A DNA stretch of 64,000 nt from assembly GCF_036192275.1 (NCBI RefSeq), contig NZ_CP108088.1:1116001-1180000 (forward strand). The letters run 5' to 3'. Below are positions 17,075-25,470 of the stretch, piece after piece. This stretch comes from Streptomyces sp. NBC_00250. Its GTDB lineage: Bacteria > Actinomycetota > Actinomycetes > Streptomycetales > Streptomycetaceae. Position 1 is the first letter of the stretch. The number at the start of each line of letters is the position of its first letter. The notes beneath the pieces were generated by a model that was not told where the DNA came from, did no database searches, and was given only the letters and a program-made list of their open reading frames with translations. The translations under genes were made by a program, and so were the position numbers.

Positions 17075-17615
17075 GAGGGTGCTTCCTTCCGTACGGAGGT
17101 GGGGGTGCGGAACTCGGCTGTACTGCGACGGTGCTGCTGCCGTACGACGGCTGTGTGCGGCCGTACGGCTGCCGTACTCGGCGGTGTGCGTGGGTCCGGC
17201 GGGGGTGTACGGGGATGCGCGGGAGCCAGGAGCGGCAGGCGAGGACGGGCGGCTGTGCGCAGGGGTGAGCGACAGGGGTGAACGGCTCCGCCTGGGGTCG
17301 AACGGCTCCCACGGGGAGCGAGCGGATCCAGGTACGGATCCGTGTACCGGATCCGCGTCCGGATCCGTGTGTCGGATCCAGGGACGGATCCGTGTCGGGT
17401 CGAGCGGCTCCGCGCAGGGGTGCGTGGCGGTACGGGCGGTGCGCGACCACCGCCGGAACGATCCGGCGCCACGGATGTCCGGCAGCGGTGACGCGAGAGG
17501 TGCGGGAGCGTGATACTCGGTGCGGTGCGCGGTGGGGACGCGCCGAGAGGAAAACCCATCAGGGTTGTAATCCTGTCGAGTATGTGACGTCAACAACCCG
17601 CGGAGGATGTGGCCG
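17075..17615. other. 541-bp divergent spacer with repeat array
   Basis: No gene is visible between the secreted-protein gene and the TetR gene. It contains scattered GTACGG repeats (17090-17200), the periodic GGATCC array at 17324-17391, and near the TetR start the short dyad AACCC-ATCA-GGGTT (17553-17566) with a further CAACCC at 17594-17599 that may be a TetR operator. Confidence 0.6.
17324..17391. repeat. six GGATCC palindromes with 12/13-bp periodicity
   Basis: GGATCC starts at 17324, 17336, 17349, 17361, 17374 and 17386, so the steps are 12, 13, 12, 13, 12 bp. Most are inside the larger palindrome-like CGGATCCG. Related GGCTCC words continue the pattern at both flanks. Not coding in any supported frame. 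Confidence 0.85.
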
Positions 17616-18290
17616 ATGACGAGTGCTCACGGAACCGAGGAGGGGCTCGTCCTGCCGGGGGCCCGCTCAGGACGTGAGCCGGAGCGCTCGCTGCGCCCCG
17701 GGCCGCGCCGGCTCACGCCCGAGCAGGTGGCCTCCCGGCAGCGGGAGCGGCTGCTGGACGGCGTCGCCAGGACGGTCGCGGAGAACGGCTACGCGGGAGC
17801 CCGGATCAGTGACATCTGCCGGGCCGCCGGAGTGACCCGCCCCGTCTTCTACGAGCTGTTCTCCGGCAAGGAGGACGCCGTCATCGCCGCGTACCGGGGC
17901 GGCACGCAGCAGGTGGTGCGGGCCATGCAGCGGGCGTACGACGAGACGGGCGGCGCGACGGACTGGCCGAGCTCGGTACGGGCCGGGCTGCGGGTGTTAC
18001 TGACCCTGCTCACCCAGACGCCGGCGTTCGCCACGATGGTGGTCGAGATCGAGTCGCTGGGGCCCGCGGGACGCCGGGCCCGCGCCGAACTTCTGGCCAG
18101 TTTTCGACGGTTCTTCACGGACGCCCCGCCGGGGCCGCCGTGGGTCGCGAGGGGTGAGCTGGTGGACACCGTGGTGGGCGCCGTCCACGCCGCGGTGCAC
18201 CGGGCGGTCGACGAGGGGCGGACCGGCGATCTTCCCCTGCTCCTCGACAGTCTCGTGCATGTCGTCGTGGCCCCTTTCACCTCCGAATGA
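17616..18290 (+). CDS. TetR-family transcriptional regulator
   Basis: 224 residues from the ATG at 17616 with GGAGG nine bases upstream; the ATG at 17607 is too close to that site. The N-terminal HTH is LLDGVARTVAENGYAGARIS, DICRAAGVTRPVFYELFSGK, then an all-helical ligand-binding domain. The target may be its own promoter, where AACCC-ATCA-GGGTT lies at 17553-17566, or the DUF6230/DUF6114 pair downstream. A hairpin at 18313-18331 ends the gene. Confidence 0.9.
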   Translation: MTSAHGTEEGLVLPGARSGREPERSLRPGPRRLTPEQVASRQRERLLDGVARTVAENGYAGARISDICRAAGVTRPVFYELFSGKEDAVIAAYRGGTQQVVRAMQRAYDETGGATDWPSSVRAGLRVLLTLLTQTPAFATMVVEIESLGPAGRRARAELLASFRRFFTDAPPGPPWVARGELVDTVVGAVHAAVHRAVDEGRTGDLPLLLDSLVHVVVAPFTSE

Positions 18291-18312
18291 TCGATCGTCA
18301 GGGCCCCGGCAC

Positions 18313-18331
18313 ACCACCGATGCACGGTGGT
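18313..18331. terminator. terminator after the TetR gene
   Basis: ACCACCG-ATGCA-CGGTGGT, a perfect 7-bp stem with a 5-nt loop, 22 bp past the stop. Confidence 0.6.
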
Positions 18332-18486
18332 TGACCCCGGGTAACAGCAAGCCTTACGGTCCGAAAGGTTCCCTGCGGCACGTCTGCCTCCGCACCACGT
18401 GAGGAAGACCCAGGCGGGTTGGGGAACTGTCCGCGCCAGGACGTCGCCGCGCAGGTCTGTTTCCTCACTCACGTCAGGAGCACCGC

Positions 18487-19146
18487 ATGGCCCTGTCCGA
18501 AGACACCCCCGAAGAGAACACGAACACCTCGTTACCCGAAGGCGGTTCGGGCAGACGCGGCCGGGTCCGCTTCCGCCGCGCCGCCCTGATGGGTGTCCCC
18601 GCCCTGGCCGCGGCCGCCACCCTCGTGGTACTGACCGCGCAAGGGGCGCTCGCCGCCCAGTTCGCCATCTCCGGCATGCCGTTCACGGTCACCGCCGACT
18701 CCATGGAGGGCAGGGGCTTCGGACAGTTCGGAGCCCTCGACAACATGGCGGAGGGCAGCCCCAACGCCGGCGACACCGGCGGTCAGGTGCTCGTCATCGT
18801 CACCGCGATCCGCGAGGCCGAACTCACCAGACTCTGCCAGAGCGTGGAACTCGGCGGCACGTTCCTGCACATCACGGCGGGCGGCGAGGGCACCCCCGTG
18901 AAGGCCTCGGGGCTCACCACCGACTCCACCGACATCTCCGGCAAGCTCGCCGACTTCGACAACATCGAGATCGGCGGCGACGCCAGCACCTTCGAGAAAC
19001 CGCCGGTCAAGGGCCCGCTCGGCTCCTTCGGGCAGCAGGCCGACACCGTCACCATCAAGGACCTGCGGCAGACCAACTACGCCACGACCGCCGTCCGGTT
19101 CACCCTGCCCGACCTGCACATGAGCTTCAGCTCGAAGGGCTGCTGA
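18487..19146 (+). CDS. DUF6230 exported protein
   Basis: 219 residues. A cytoplasmic basic head (GRRGRVRFRRAALMG) and one hydrophobic segment (VPALAAAATLVVLTAQGALA) anchor or export a beta-rich domain beginning QFAISGMPFTVTADSMEGRGF. This matches the Streptomyces DUF6230 family, formerly misnamed cholesterol esterase; no esterase motif is present. The DUF6114 membrane protein follows 2 bp after the stop, the usual pairing, so the two probably form one envelope complex. The function is not known. Confidence 0.88.
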   Translation: MALSEDTPEENTNTSLPEGGSGRRGRVRFRRAALMGVPALAAAATLVVLTAQGALAAQFAISGMPFTVTADSMEGRGFGQFGALDNMAEGSPNAGDTGGQVLVIVTAIREAELTRLCQSVELGGTFLHITAGGEGTPVKASGLTTDSTDISGKLADFDNIEIGGDASTFEKPPVKGPLGSFGQQADTVTIKDLRQTNYATTAVRFTLPDLHMSFSSKGC

Positions 19147-19148
19147 GC

Positions 19149-19601
19149 GTGGCGCCCGGCCGTCCCCGGCAGCTCTGGCGGACCTTCCGGCGCTGGCGGC
19201 ACCGGCGCCCCTTCGGCGCCGGTCTCGCCCTCGCCCTGGGCGGAGGCGAGATCCTGCTGACCCAGCGGGCGAGCATCAACGTGATCCTCACGGCGGGGGC
19301 CGACAGCCTGGTCGGCTACGTCCTCCCCGTGCTCATGGTCATCTGTGGACTGCTCGTCGTCCTCAATCCGCGCCAGCGGCTCTTCTACTCGGTCGTCGGC
19401 GTGCTGGCGTCCCTGGGGAGCTGGGTGACGTCCAACCTGGGCGGATTCTTCGTGGGGATGATGCTGGGGCTGATCGGCAGCTCGCTCGCCTTCGGCTGGC
19501 TGCCCGACCGGCCCCCGCGTGGCGGGTGGCGCCCCTGGCGCCGCACGTCGAGGACGGCCGGGCGAAACGGCAGCACGGAGACGCCGGCGACGGCCGGTTG
19601 A
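19149..19601 (+). CDS. DUF6114 integral membrane protein
   Basis: 150 residues from a GTG two bases after the DUF6230 stop, so translation is probably coupled. Four hydrophobic segments are visible (FGAGLALALGGGEILL, SLVGYVLPVLMVICGLLVVL, LFYSVVGVLASLGSWV, GGFFVGMMLGLIGSSLAFGW) followed by a basic tail. Family members always accompany DUF6230 proteins in Streptomyces. The role is unknown. Confidence 0.85.
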   Translation: MAPGRPRQLWRTFRRWRHRRPFGAGLALALGGGEILLTQRASINVILTAGADSLVGYVLPVLMVICGLLVVLNPRQRLFYSVVGVLASLGSWVTSNLGGFFVGMMLGLIGSSLAFGWLPDRPPRGGWRPWRRTSRTAGRNGSTETPATAG

Positions 19602-19786
19602 CGACCGACGCCCTCGAAACCGCCGCTGCCGGGCAACGGCCCCCTGGAGTACGGGGGTTCCGAACACCGGCAGCGCGGCCACGGCTGAACCCGCCTTCCC
19701 CCTCCGGCCGTTGAGGACAACCCCACCCCTCGTCCGGGGGCCCACGGGATGTCCGCGACGCGGTGGCGACCCCTAGCGTCGTCGCC

Positions 19787-21100
19787 ATGACAACCGATAC
19801 TCGTTCTCGGGTCCGGGCGGGGCGGCGCCGTACCGCACGGCGTACCGTCGCCGCCGGAACCCTCCTGGTCATGGCCCTGCTCGCGGCCGCCCCCGCCGCC
19901 ACCGCGTCCGGCCCTGCCGGGGCAGTCGCCTCGATCACGGCGGACCGGCAGGACGAATCCCGCCGCGGTGCCCTCCTCGACATCACCCCGGTCGCCGCCC
20001 TCGACCGGGCACAGGTGGCCGCGTTCGTCTCCGGGCCCGGGATCGACGCACGCGGCGTGCGGTACGGGGTGACGGCCCACCGGCTCACCTACCGCACCGT
20101 CACTCCCACGGGGGCACCGACCACGGCCACCGGACTCCTCGTCCTGCCCCGGGGCGGCCCGCACCGGCTCTCCCTGGTCTCCGACACGCACGGCACGATG
20201 GTGCACCGCGACTACGCGCCGTCGGTGGGCGAGGGATTCGGCCGGCTCTCCCCCTATCTGTACGCCGCCGGGGGCCGTGCCGTCGCCGCTCCCGACTACC
20301 TGGGGCTCGGCCGGGGCCCCGGCCGCCACCCGTACATGGACACCCGCTCCTCCGTCTCCGCCTCGCTCGACATGCTGCGCGCGGCCCGACAGGCCGCCCG
20401 GCGCCTCGGCCGGCCGCTCACCGGCGACGTGTACGCGACGGGATTCTCCCAAGGCGGGCAGGTGGCGATGGGGCTCGGCCGCGAGCTGGCCGGCGGGGCC
20501 GACCGCGGATTCCGGCTGCGGGCCCTCGCCCCGATCAGCGGACCGTACGACATCGAGGGCAGCGAGACCCCCGGGGCCTTCGACGGGCGCGTGGAGCCCC
20601 GGAGCGCCGTCTTCTACTTCTCCTACTTCCTCACCGCCCAGAACCGGCTCCGGCCGCTCTACCGGGACCCGGCCGAGGTGTTCCGTGCGCCGTACGCCGG
20701 GTTCGTCGAGGACCTCTTCGACGGTTCCCACGGCGAGGAGGAGATCACCGAACGGCTGCCGGGCACGCCGGAGGAGCTGTTCACGGCGGACTTCCTGGAG
20801 GAGCTGCGGCACCCCTCGGGCGAGCTGCTGCGCACGTTCCGCGCCAACGACGGCACCTGCGACTGGCGACCGGACGTGCCCGTACGCCTGTACACGGCCT
20901 CCGGCGACCGGGACGTGCCGATCGCCAACTCCCGCGCCTGCGCCGCGGACCTGGCCCGGCACGGGCGGAAGGCGACCGTCGTCGACCAGGGGGCGGTGAG
21001 CCACTTCGGGGCGTTCGGAACGTCCGCACCGCGGATCGCGGAATGGTTCGACGCGATGGACGCCCGTGCGACGCGGGGCGGCGGGGGCGGCGCGCGATAG
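19787..21100 (+). CDS. secreted alpha/beta hydrolase, lipase/esterase-like
   Basis: 437 residues from the ATG at 19787. The signal peptide RRTVAAGTLLVMALLAAAPAA ends with AxA sites. The fold is that of secretory lipases: APDYLGLGRG, nucleophile elbow VYATGFSQGGQVA, probable acid in TASGDRDVP, and His in GAVSHFGAF. It should hydrolyse extracellular esters or polyketide/acyl substrates. It is followed after 88 bp by the carboxyltransferase gene on the same strand. The specificity cannot be told. Confidence 0.87.
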   Translation: MTTDTRSRVRAGRRRTARRTVAAGTLLVMALLAAAPAATASGPAGAVASITADRQDESRRGALLDITPVAALDRAQVAAFVSGPGIDARGVRYGVTAHRLTYRTVTPTGAPTTATGLLVLPRGGPHRLSLVSDTHGTMVHRDYAPSVGEGFGRLSPYLYAAGGRAVAAPDYLGLGRGPGRHPYMDTRSSVSASLDMLRAARQAARRLGRPLTGDVYATGFSQGGQVAMGLGRELAGGADRGFRLRALAPISGPYDIEGSETPGAFDGRVEPRSAVFYFSYFLTAQNRLRPLYRDPAEVFRAPYAGFVEDLFDGSHGEEEITERLPGTPEELFTADFLEELRHPSGELLRTFRANDGTCDWRPDVPVRLYTASGDRDVPIANSRACAADLARHGRKATVVDQGAVSHFGAFGTSAPRIAEWFDAMDARATRGGGGGAR

Positions 21101-21188
21101 GACGGTACGGTGGGAGAGCAAGATCCGGGCGGCGCCACGCCCCCGGTCCGCACTCCCCCACACTCCGTCGACGAGCTGCGAGGCCCGG

Positions 21189-22529
21189 ATGAGCGACCCG
21201 ACGACGGCACGCGAGGCGATCACCCTCGTCACCGGCGACGACTTCACCGAACTCCCCTTCACCGAGGGCCCTTTGACGGGTGACGGGCCGATCGGGTGGC
21301 CCGGCTACTCCGACACGCACGCGCGCGCCTCCGCCCGTACCGGCGAGACCGAGTCGGTGATCTGCGGGACGGGCGAGATCGGCGGCGTACAAGTGGTCCT
21401 GATCTCCTTCGAGTTCCGGTTCCTCGGCGGCTCCCTCGGAGAGCGGACCGGCGCGCGGGCCGCCGCCGCCCACGCACTGGCCCGCGCGCGACGACTGCCC
21501 GTGGTCGTACTGCCGGCCACCGGCGGCAGCCGAATGCACGAAGGCATGCGCGCTCTCCTCCAACTCCAGTTCCTGGCACGCGAGTCGGCCCTCACCCGGG
21601 CCGCCGGGCTGCCACAGATCGCCGTCCTGAGGGATCCGACGACGGGCGGCGGCTGGGCCACGCTCGGCGCCGGATCGGATGTGGTCCTCGCGCTGCCCGG
21701 AGCCCAGGTCGGCTTCGCCGGTTCCCGCGTCCGCCCGCCGGACGCGGACCCCGCCGCGTACACGGCGGAGGCACAGCTCGCCCACGGACACGTCGACGCG
21801 ATCGTGACTCCGGACGCGCTCCCCGGCGCCCTCGGGCGCTGGCTCTCCCTGCTCACCCGCCCCGCGCAGGGCCCGGTCGCTCCGCCGCGTGCGCTCGGCG
21901 ACCCGGGCACGCCGCCCGCCGCGAGCGGCCGGGAGGCGGTGGCCCGTGCCCGGCACCCCGAGCGGCCCCGGGCCGCCGCGTACCTCGACGCGCACTTCTC
22001 CGTCCGCGAGGAGATCTCGGGCGACCGCTCCGGGGGCGTCGACCCGGGCATGCGGTGCGGCTTCGGGCGGCTCCCCGACGGACGTACGGTCGCGTACGCC
22101 GCGCAGTGCGGGACCGCGACCCGCCCGGCCGGCTTCCGTACGGCCGCCCGGCTCGTGCGGCTCGCCGACCGGCTGGGGATCCCCGTCCTCACCCTCATCG
22201 ACACGCCGGGGGCGGCCAACGACCCGGCGGCGGAGCGCGCCGGAGCGGGCCCCGCGATCGCCGACCTGTTCGCCGCCGTGGTCTCCGCCCGCGTCCCCGT
22301 CACCTCCCTCCTCATCGGCGAGGGCGGCTCGGGCGGCGCGCTCGCCCTCGCCGCCCCCGACAACCTCTGGGCGACGCCCGACAGTTACTTCTCGGTGATC
22401 GCCCCGGAGGCCGCCGCCTCCATCCTCAAGCGCCCGCCGGAGGAGTCCGACACCACGGCGGACCAACTTCGTCTGCGGCCACGGGACCTCCTGGACCTCG
22501 GTGTCGTCCGGGGCGTCGTGGAGCCGTAG
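21189..22529 (+). CDS. acyl-CoA carboxylase carboxyltransferase, fused beta and alpha halves
   Basis: 446 residues, ATG with GAGG upstream. The N-terminal half resembles AccD/crotonase-fold beta subunits (FLGGSLGERTGARAAAAHALA, LPATGGSRMHEG, GGGWATLGAGSDVV). The C-terminal half resembles AccA (GIPVLTLIDTPGAANDPAAE, LLIGEGGSGGALALAAPDN, YFSVIAPEAAASIL), with the GGSGGA oxyanion-hole Gly run. It would transfer CO2 from carboxybiotin to an acyl-CoA. It is short for the family, lacks the zinc finger of AccD, and no biotin carboxylase or BCCP gene is nearby, so it must borrow these or act as a decarboxylase-like enzyme. Confidence 0.82.
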   Translation: MSDPTTAREAITLVTGDDFTELPFTEGPLTGDGPIGWPGYSDTHARASARTGETESVICGTGEIGGVQVVLISFEFRFLGGSLGERTGARAAAAHALARARRLPVVVLPATGGSRMHEGMRALLQLQFLARESALTRAAGLPQIAVLRDPTTGGGWATLGAGSDVVLALPGAQVGFAGSRVRPPDADPAAYTAEAQLAHGHVDAIVTPDALPGALGRWLSLLTRPAQGPVAPPRALGDPGTPPAASGREAVARARHPERPRAAAYLDAHFSVREEISGDRSGGVDPGMRCGFGRLPDGRTVAYAAQCGTATRPAGFRTAARLVRLADRLGIPVLTLIDTPGAANDPAAERAGAGPAIADLFAAVVSARVPVTSLLIGEGGSGGALALAAPDNLWATPDSYFSVIAPEAAASILKRPPEESDTTADQLRLRPRDLLDLGVVRGVVEP

Positions 22530-22538
22530 GACCCGCCC

Positions 22539-22566
22539 GACGGCGAGCCCACGGGCGACCGCCGTC
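22539..22566. terminator. terminator after the carboxyltransferase gene
   Basis: Outer arms GACGGCG/CGCCGTC enclose an inner GCCC-AC-GGGC hairpin, starting 9 bp past the stop. Confidence 0.65.
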
Positions 22567-22695
22567 GCGCGTCCTGTCCGTACCTTTGCCATGTGCTGTA
22601 CGGGGGTTGTACGGGCGCTGTACCGGGCGACGCGAGAGTGGCCGCACACGAACGCAACGGCGTTCGGCGGACGTTCACCTGACGCAGGAGTCCCG

Positions 22696-23208
22696 ATGAA
22701 GCCCATATCCCGTACCCGTGCCGTCCTGGCCGCCGGACTCGCCGTGGCGACCCTCGGCACCCTCACCGCCGGCGTCGGCATCGCCCAGGCGGGCGAGAAG
22801 GACAGCAGGCGCGGCAAGGTCGGTGAGCGGGAGATCGCCGGCCTCTTCGACCGGTGGAACGCGGCGCTGCGGACCGGGGACGCGGAGAAGGTCGCCGACC
22901 GGTACGCCGAGGACGCCGTCCTGCTGCCGACCGCCTCGCCCCGGATCCGTACCGACCACGCGGACATCGCCGACTACTTCGAGCACTTCCTCCAGAAGAA
23001 GCCGCGGGGCGAGAAGATCCGCTCGGTGATCACCGTCCTGGACGAGAACTCGGCGATCGACGCCGGCCTCTACCGCTTCCACCTCACCGACCCGAAGACC
23101 GGCACCACCCAGGCCGTCGAGGCCCGCTACTCCTACGCGTACGAGAAGCGGGACGGCCGGTGGCTGATCGTCAACCACCACTCCTCGGTGCTGCCGGCCG
23201 AGGGCTGA
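22696..23208 (+). CDS. SgcJ/EcaC-family SnoaL-like protein, exported
   Basis: 170 residues, GGAG five bases before the ATG. A signal-like N-terminus (RTRAVLAAGLAVATLGTLTAG) precedes an NTF2/SnoaL-like cone domain: IAGLFDRWNAALRTGDAEKVADRYAEDAVLLPT, and ARYSYAYEKRDGRWLIVNHHSS. The family is often called SgcJ/EcaC oxidoreductase, but its activity is uncertain. Its last 38 bp overlap, tail to tail, the 3' end of the histidine kinase gene. Confidence 0.82.
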   Translation: MKPISRTRAVLAAGLAVATLGTLTAGVGIAQAGEKDSRRGKVGEREIAGLFDRWNAALRTGDAEKVADRYAEDAVLLPTASPRIRTDHADIADYFEHFLQKKPRGEKIRSVITVLDENSAIDAGLYRFHLTDPKTGTTQAVEARYSYAYEKRDGRWLIVNHHSSVLPAEG

Positions 23209-24610
23209 TCCACCGGGGCGCCTCGGCCGGCGTCCGCAGCCCGATCCGTACGCACAGTCCGCCGCCGGGCGCGTCCCGGAGGGCCACCCCGCCGCCGTCG
23301 TCCGTGACCAGCTGCTTGACGATGGCGAGGCCGAGACCGGATCCGGTACGGCCGGTCAGCCCCTGGCCGCGCCAGAACCGGTCGAACGCGCGGGCCTGTT
23401 CGGCGGCGGACATGCCGGGGCCCTGGTCGAGGACCTCCAGGACGGCCACGTCCTGACCTCCGGCGTCCACCCGTACGGTGATCGTCCCCCGGTCGGGGGA
23501 GACCTCCAGGGCGTTGGAGAGGACGTTGTCGAGGACCTGGTCGAGGTTGCCGGGCCCCGCGAGCACCCGGAGCCGGTCGTCGGCGTCGCCGGTGAGGACG
23601 ATGGTCACGCCGCGCTCGTCGGCCGCCGGGCGCCAGACGTTCAGCCGTTCCTCGACCAGCTCGCGCAGGGGCAGCGGTTCGGGCGCCGACACCTTCGCCT
23701 CGGCACGGGCGAGCACGAGCAGGCCGCTGACCAGGCGGCTCATCCGCACGACCTCGGCGGTGGCCTGGTCGACGTCCTCGCGGACGAACTCGTCGTCGAC
23801 CCCGTCCGCGATGTTGTCGAGCGAGAGCCGCAGCGCCGTCAGCGGCGTACGCAGCTGGTGCGAGGCGTCCGCGACGAAGATGCGCTGCGAGGCGACCAGG
23901 GTGTCGAGCCGCTCGGCGCCCTGGTTGAGCGTACGGGCCAGGGTCTGTGTCTCCTGGGGTCCGGTCACGGGTGAGCGGGCGGTGAGATCGCCGTCGCCGA
24001 AGCGGCTGGCCATGTCGTTGAGCTGGCGCAGCGGCTTGGTCAGCAACCGGGCCACGATCGCGCCGAGCCCGGCCGCGACCGCGAGCACGCCGACCGCGAG
24101 AACGGCCCGGAAGCCCCAGATCCGCCAGAGCCGGCCGGTGAGGTCGGCGGTCTCGTACCGGATGCGCACCGCGCCGACGATCCGTTCCTCCCGCGCCACG
24201 GCCTCCCCGCGCGCGTACACGGGCACGGTGACCACCAGCTCGGGCCCCCACACGAGCCGCGAACCCCAGTCGACGGTGGTCCTCCCCCGCCCGAGCGCCT
24301 CGCCGAACGCGGGGTCGTCCGGGTCCGCCGGCAGGGGCAGCGTGGGCACGGCGCTCGTGCCGTCGGCCGCGACCACCTCGACGGTGCCGGGAGTCTCATC
24401 GGCGTACGCCCCCGCCATCCGGGCCAGCGCCTGCCGGGCGGGCTCGTCCCCGTCCCCGAGCAGCAGCGCCATCGTGGTGGCCTCACGGCGTACGGACTCC
24501 TCGGTGTCCCCCCGCAGTTGCGCGGTGAGCGTGAAGGCGACCGGCACGGTGAAGGCGGCGAGGGCGACCGCGACGAGCGCCACGTAGCTGACGATCAGCC
24601 GCTTGATCAC
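23171..24610 (-). CDS. two-component sensor histidine kinase
   Basis: 479 residues from a GTG at 24610 that overlaps the regulator stop by four bases. Two TM segments (LIVSYVALVAVALAAFTVPV; AVLAVGVLAVAAGLGAIVA) frame an extracytoplasmic sensor of about 140 residues. A HAMP region follows, then the DHp His in FVADASHQLRTPLTALRLSLDN, the N-box LDNVLSNALEVS and the G-boxes DQGPGMS and GSGLGLAIV. It phosphorylates the upstream-encoded OmpR regulator. The stimulus is unknown. The 3' end overlaps a convergent gene by 38 bp. Confidence 0.93.
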   Translation of the reverse strand: MIKRLIVSYVALVAVALAAFTVPVAFTLTAQLRGDTEESVRREATTMALLLGDGDEPARQALARMAGAYADETPGTVEVVAADGTSAVPTLPLPADPDDPAFGEALGRGRTTVDWGSRLVWGPELVVTVPVYARGEAVAREERIVGAVRIRYETADLTGRLWRIWGFRAVLAVGVLAVAAGLGAIVARLLTKPLRQLNDMASRFGDGDLTARSPVTGPQETQTLARTLNQGAERLDTLVASQRIFVADASHQLRTPLTALRLSLDNIADGVDDEFVREDVDQATAEVVRMSRLVSGLLVLARAEAKVSAPEPLPLRELVEERLNVWRPAADERGVTIVLTGDADDRLRVLAGPGNLDQVLDNVLSNALEVSPDRGTITVRVDAGGQDVAVLEVLDQGPGMSAAEQARAFDRFWRGQGLTGRTGSGLGLAIVKQLVTDDGGGVALRDAPGGGLCVRIGLRTPAEAPRWISPRPAAPRSGG

Positions 24611-25317
24611 GCGGGTTCCGGTCGGACCGATTCGACGGCCTCGGCGGCCTCGGCGGCCTCGACGACCAGTCTGAAGCCCACTCCGCGGACGGCCTCGATG
24701 GACACCGCCCCGGCCAGCTTGCGCCGCAGCCCCGCCACGTGCACGTCCAACGTCTTGGTCGGGCCGAACCAGTTGGCGTCCCAGACGGCCTCCATGATCT
24801 GCTCGCGGGACATCAACGCGCCCGGTTCCTCGGTGAGGAACGACAGCAGGTCGTACTCCTTGGGCGTCAGCGCCACCTCCGCGCCGTCGAGCCGGACTCG
24901 CGCCGCCTTGCGGTCGACGCTCAGCCGGGTCCCGTAGCACTGGGGCCCCGCGGGCCGGTCCGCCGGCCGCACACGTCGCATCACGGCCCGGATCCTGGCG
25001 ATCACCTCGCGCACCCCGAAGGGCTTGGAGACGTAGTCGTCGGCCCCGATCTCCAGGCCGACGACCCGATCGGTCTCGTCACTGCGGGCGCTGATCACGA
25101 TGATGGGTACGTCTCCGCGCCGCCGGAGCGCCCGGCAGACATCGAGCCCGTCGGTGTCGGGCAGGCCGAGATCGAGCAGCACCAGGTCGTACGGCGCGGT
25201 GACGGCGAGACCCGCCGCCCCGGTGGTGACCCACTCCACCTCGAACCCGTAGCGCAGCAGCCCTCGCCGCAGGGACTCCGCGACCGGCTCGTCGTCTTCC
25301 ACAAGGAGTACACGCAC
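24607..25317 (-). CDS. OmpR-family response regulator
   Basis: 236 residues. The receiver domain has acidic E7/D8/D9, phospho-acceptor D49 (LVLLDLGLPD), the switch residue in IVISARSDE and the Lys in VSKPFG. The winged-helix effector covers about 130-225 (ALTPKEYDLLSFLTEEPGALMSREQI, TLDVHVAGLRRKL, IEAVRGVGFRL). The gene precedes and overlaps the kinase gene. Its upstream region is occupied by an 11-unit heptanucleotide repeat, 77 bp before the start. Confidence 0.94.
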   Translation of the reverse strand: MRVLLVEDDEPVAESLRRGLLRYGFEVEWVTTGAAGLAVTAPYDLVLLDLGLPDTDGLDVCRALRRRGDVPIIVISARSDETDRVVGLEIGADDYVSKPFGVREVIARIRAVMRRVRPADRPAGPQCYGTRLSVDRKAARVRLDGAEVALTPKEYDLLSFLTEEPGALMSREQIMEAVWDANWFGPTKTLDVHVAGLRRKLAGAVSIEAVRGVGFRLVVEAAEAAEAVESVRPEPA

Positions 25318-25393
25318 GGGGAAACCCTAGTTCGAGTTCCGTATGCGCATGCACCACCGTGAGGCGGGGCTCGGCGGTCCGACTCGCACCGCT

Positions 25394-25470
25394 CCCGGCC
25401 CCCGGCCCCCGGCTTCCGGCTCCCGGCTCCCGGCTCCCTGCTCCCTGCTCCCTGCTCCCTGCTCCCTGCT
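25394..25470. repeat. heptanucleotide tandem repeat in front of the two-component operon
   Basis: Eleven 7-bp units without gap: CCCGGCC x2, CCCGGCT, TCCGGCT, CCCGGCT x2, CCCTGCT x5. The last unit abuts the trmO stop codon at 25470-25472. The array lies wholly between trmO and the response-regulator gene, both on the minus strand, so it sits in the leader or promoter of the regulator. Confidence 0.92.

Noticed and set aside
17075..17596. N-terminal extension of the secreted protein through the GGATCC array
   Set aside because: A signal peptide with a good ribosome-binding site begins at 17074, and the extension is low-complexity translation of the repeats.
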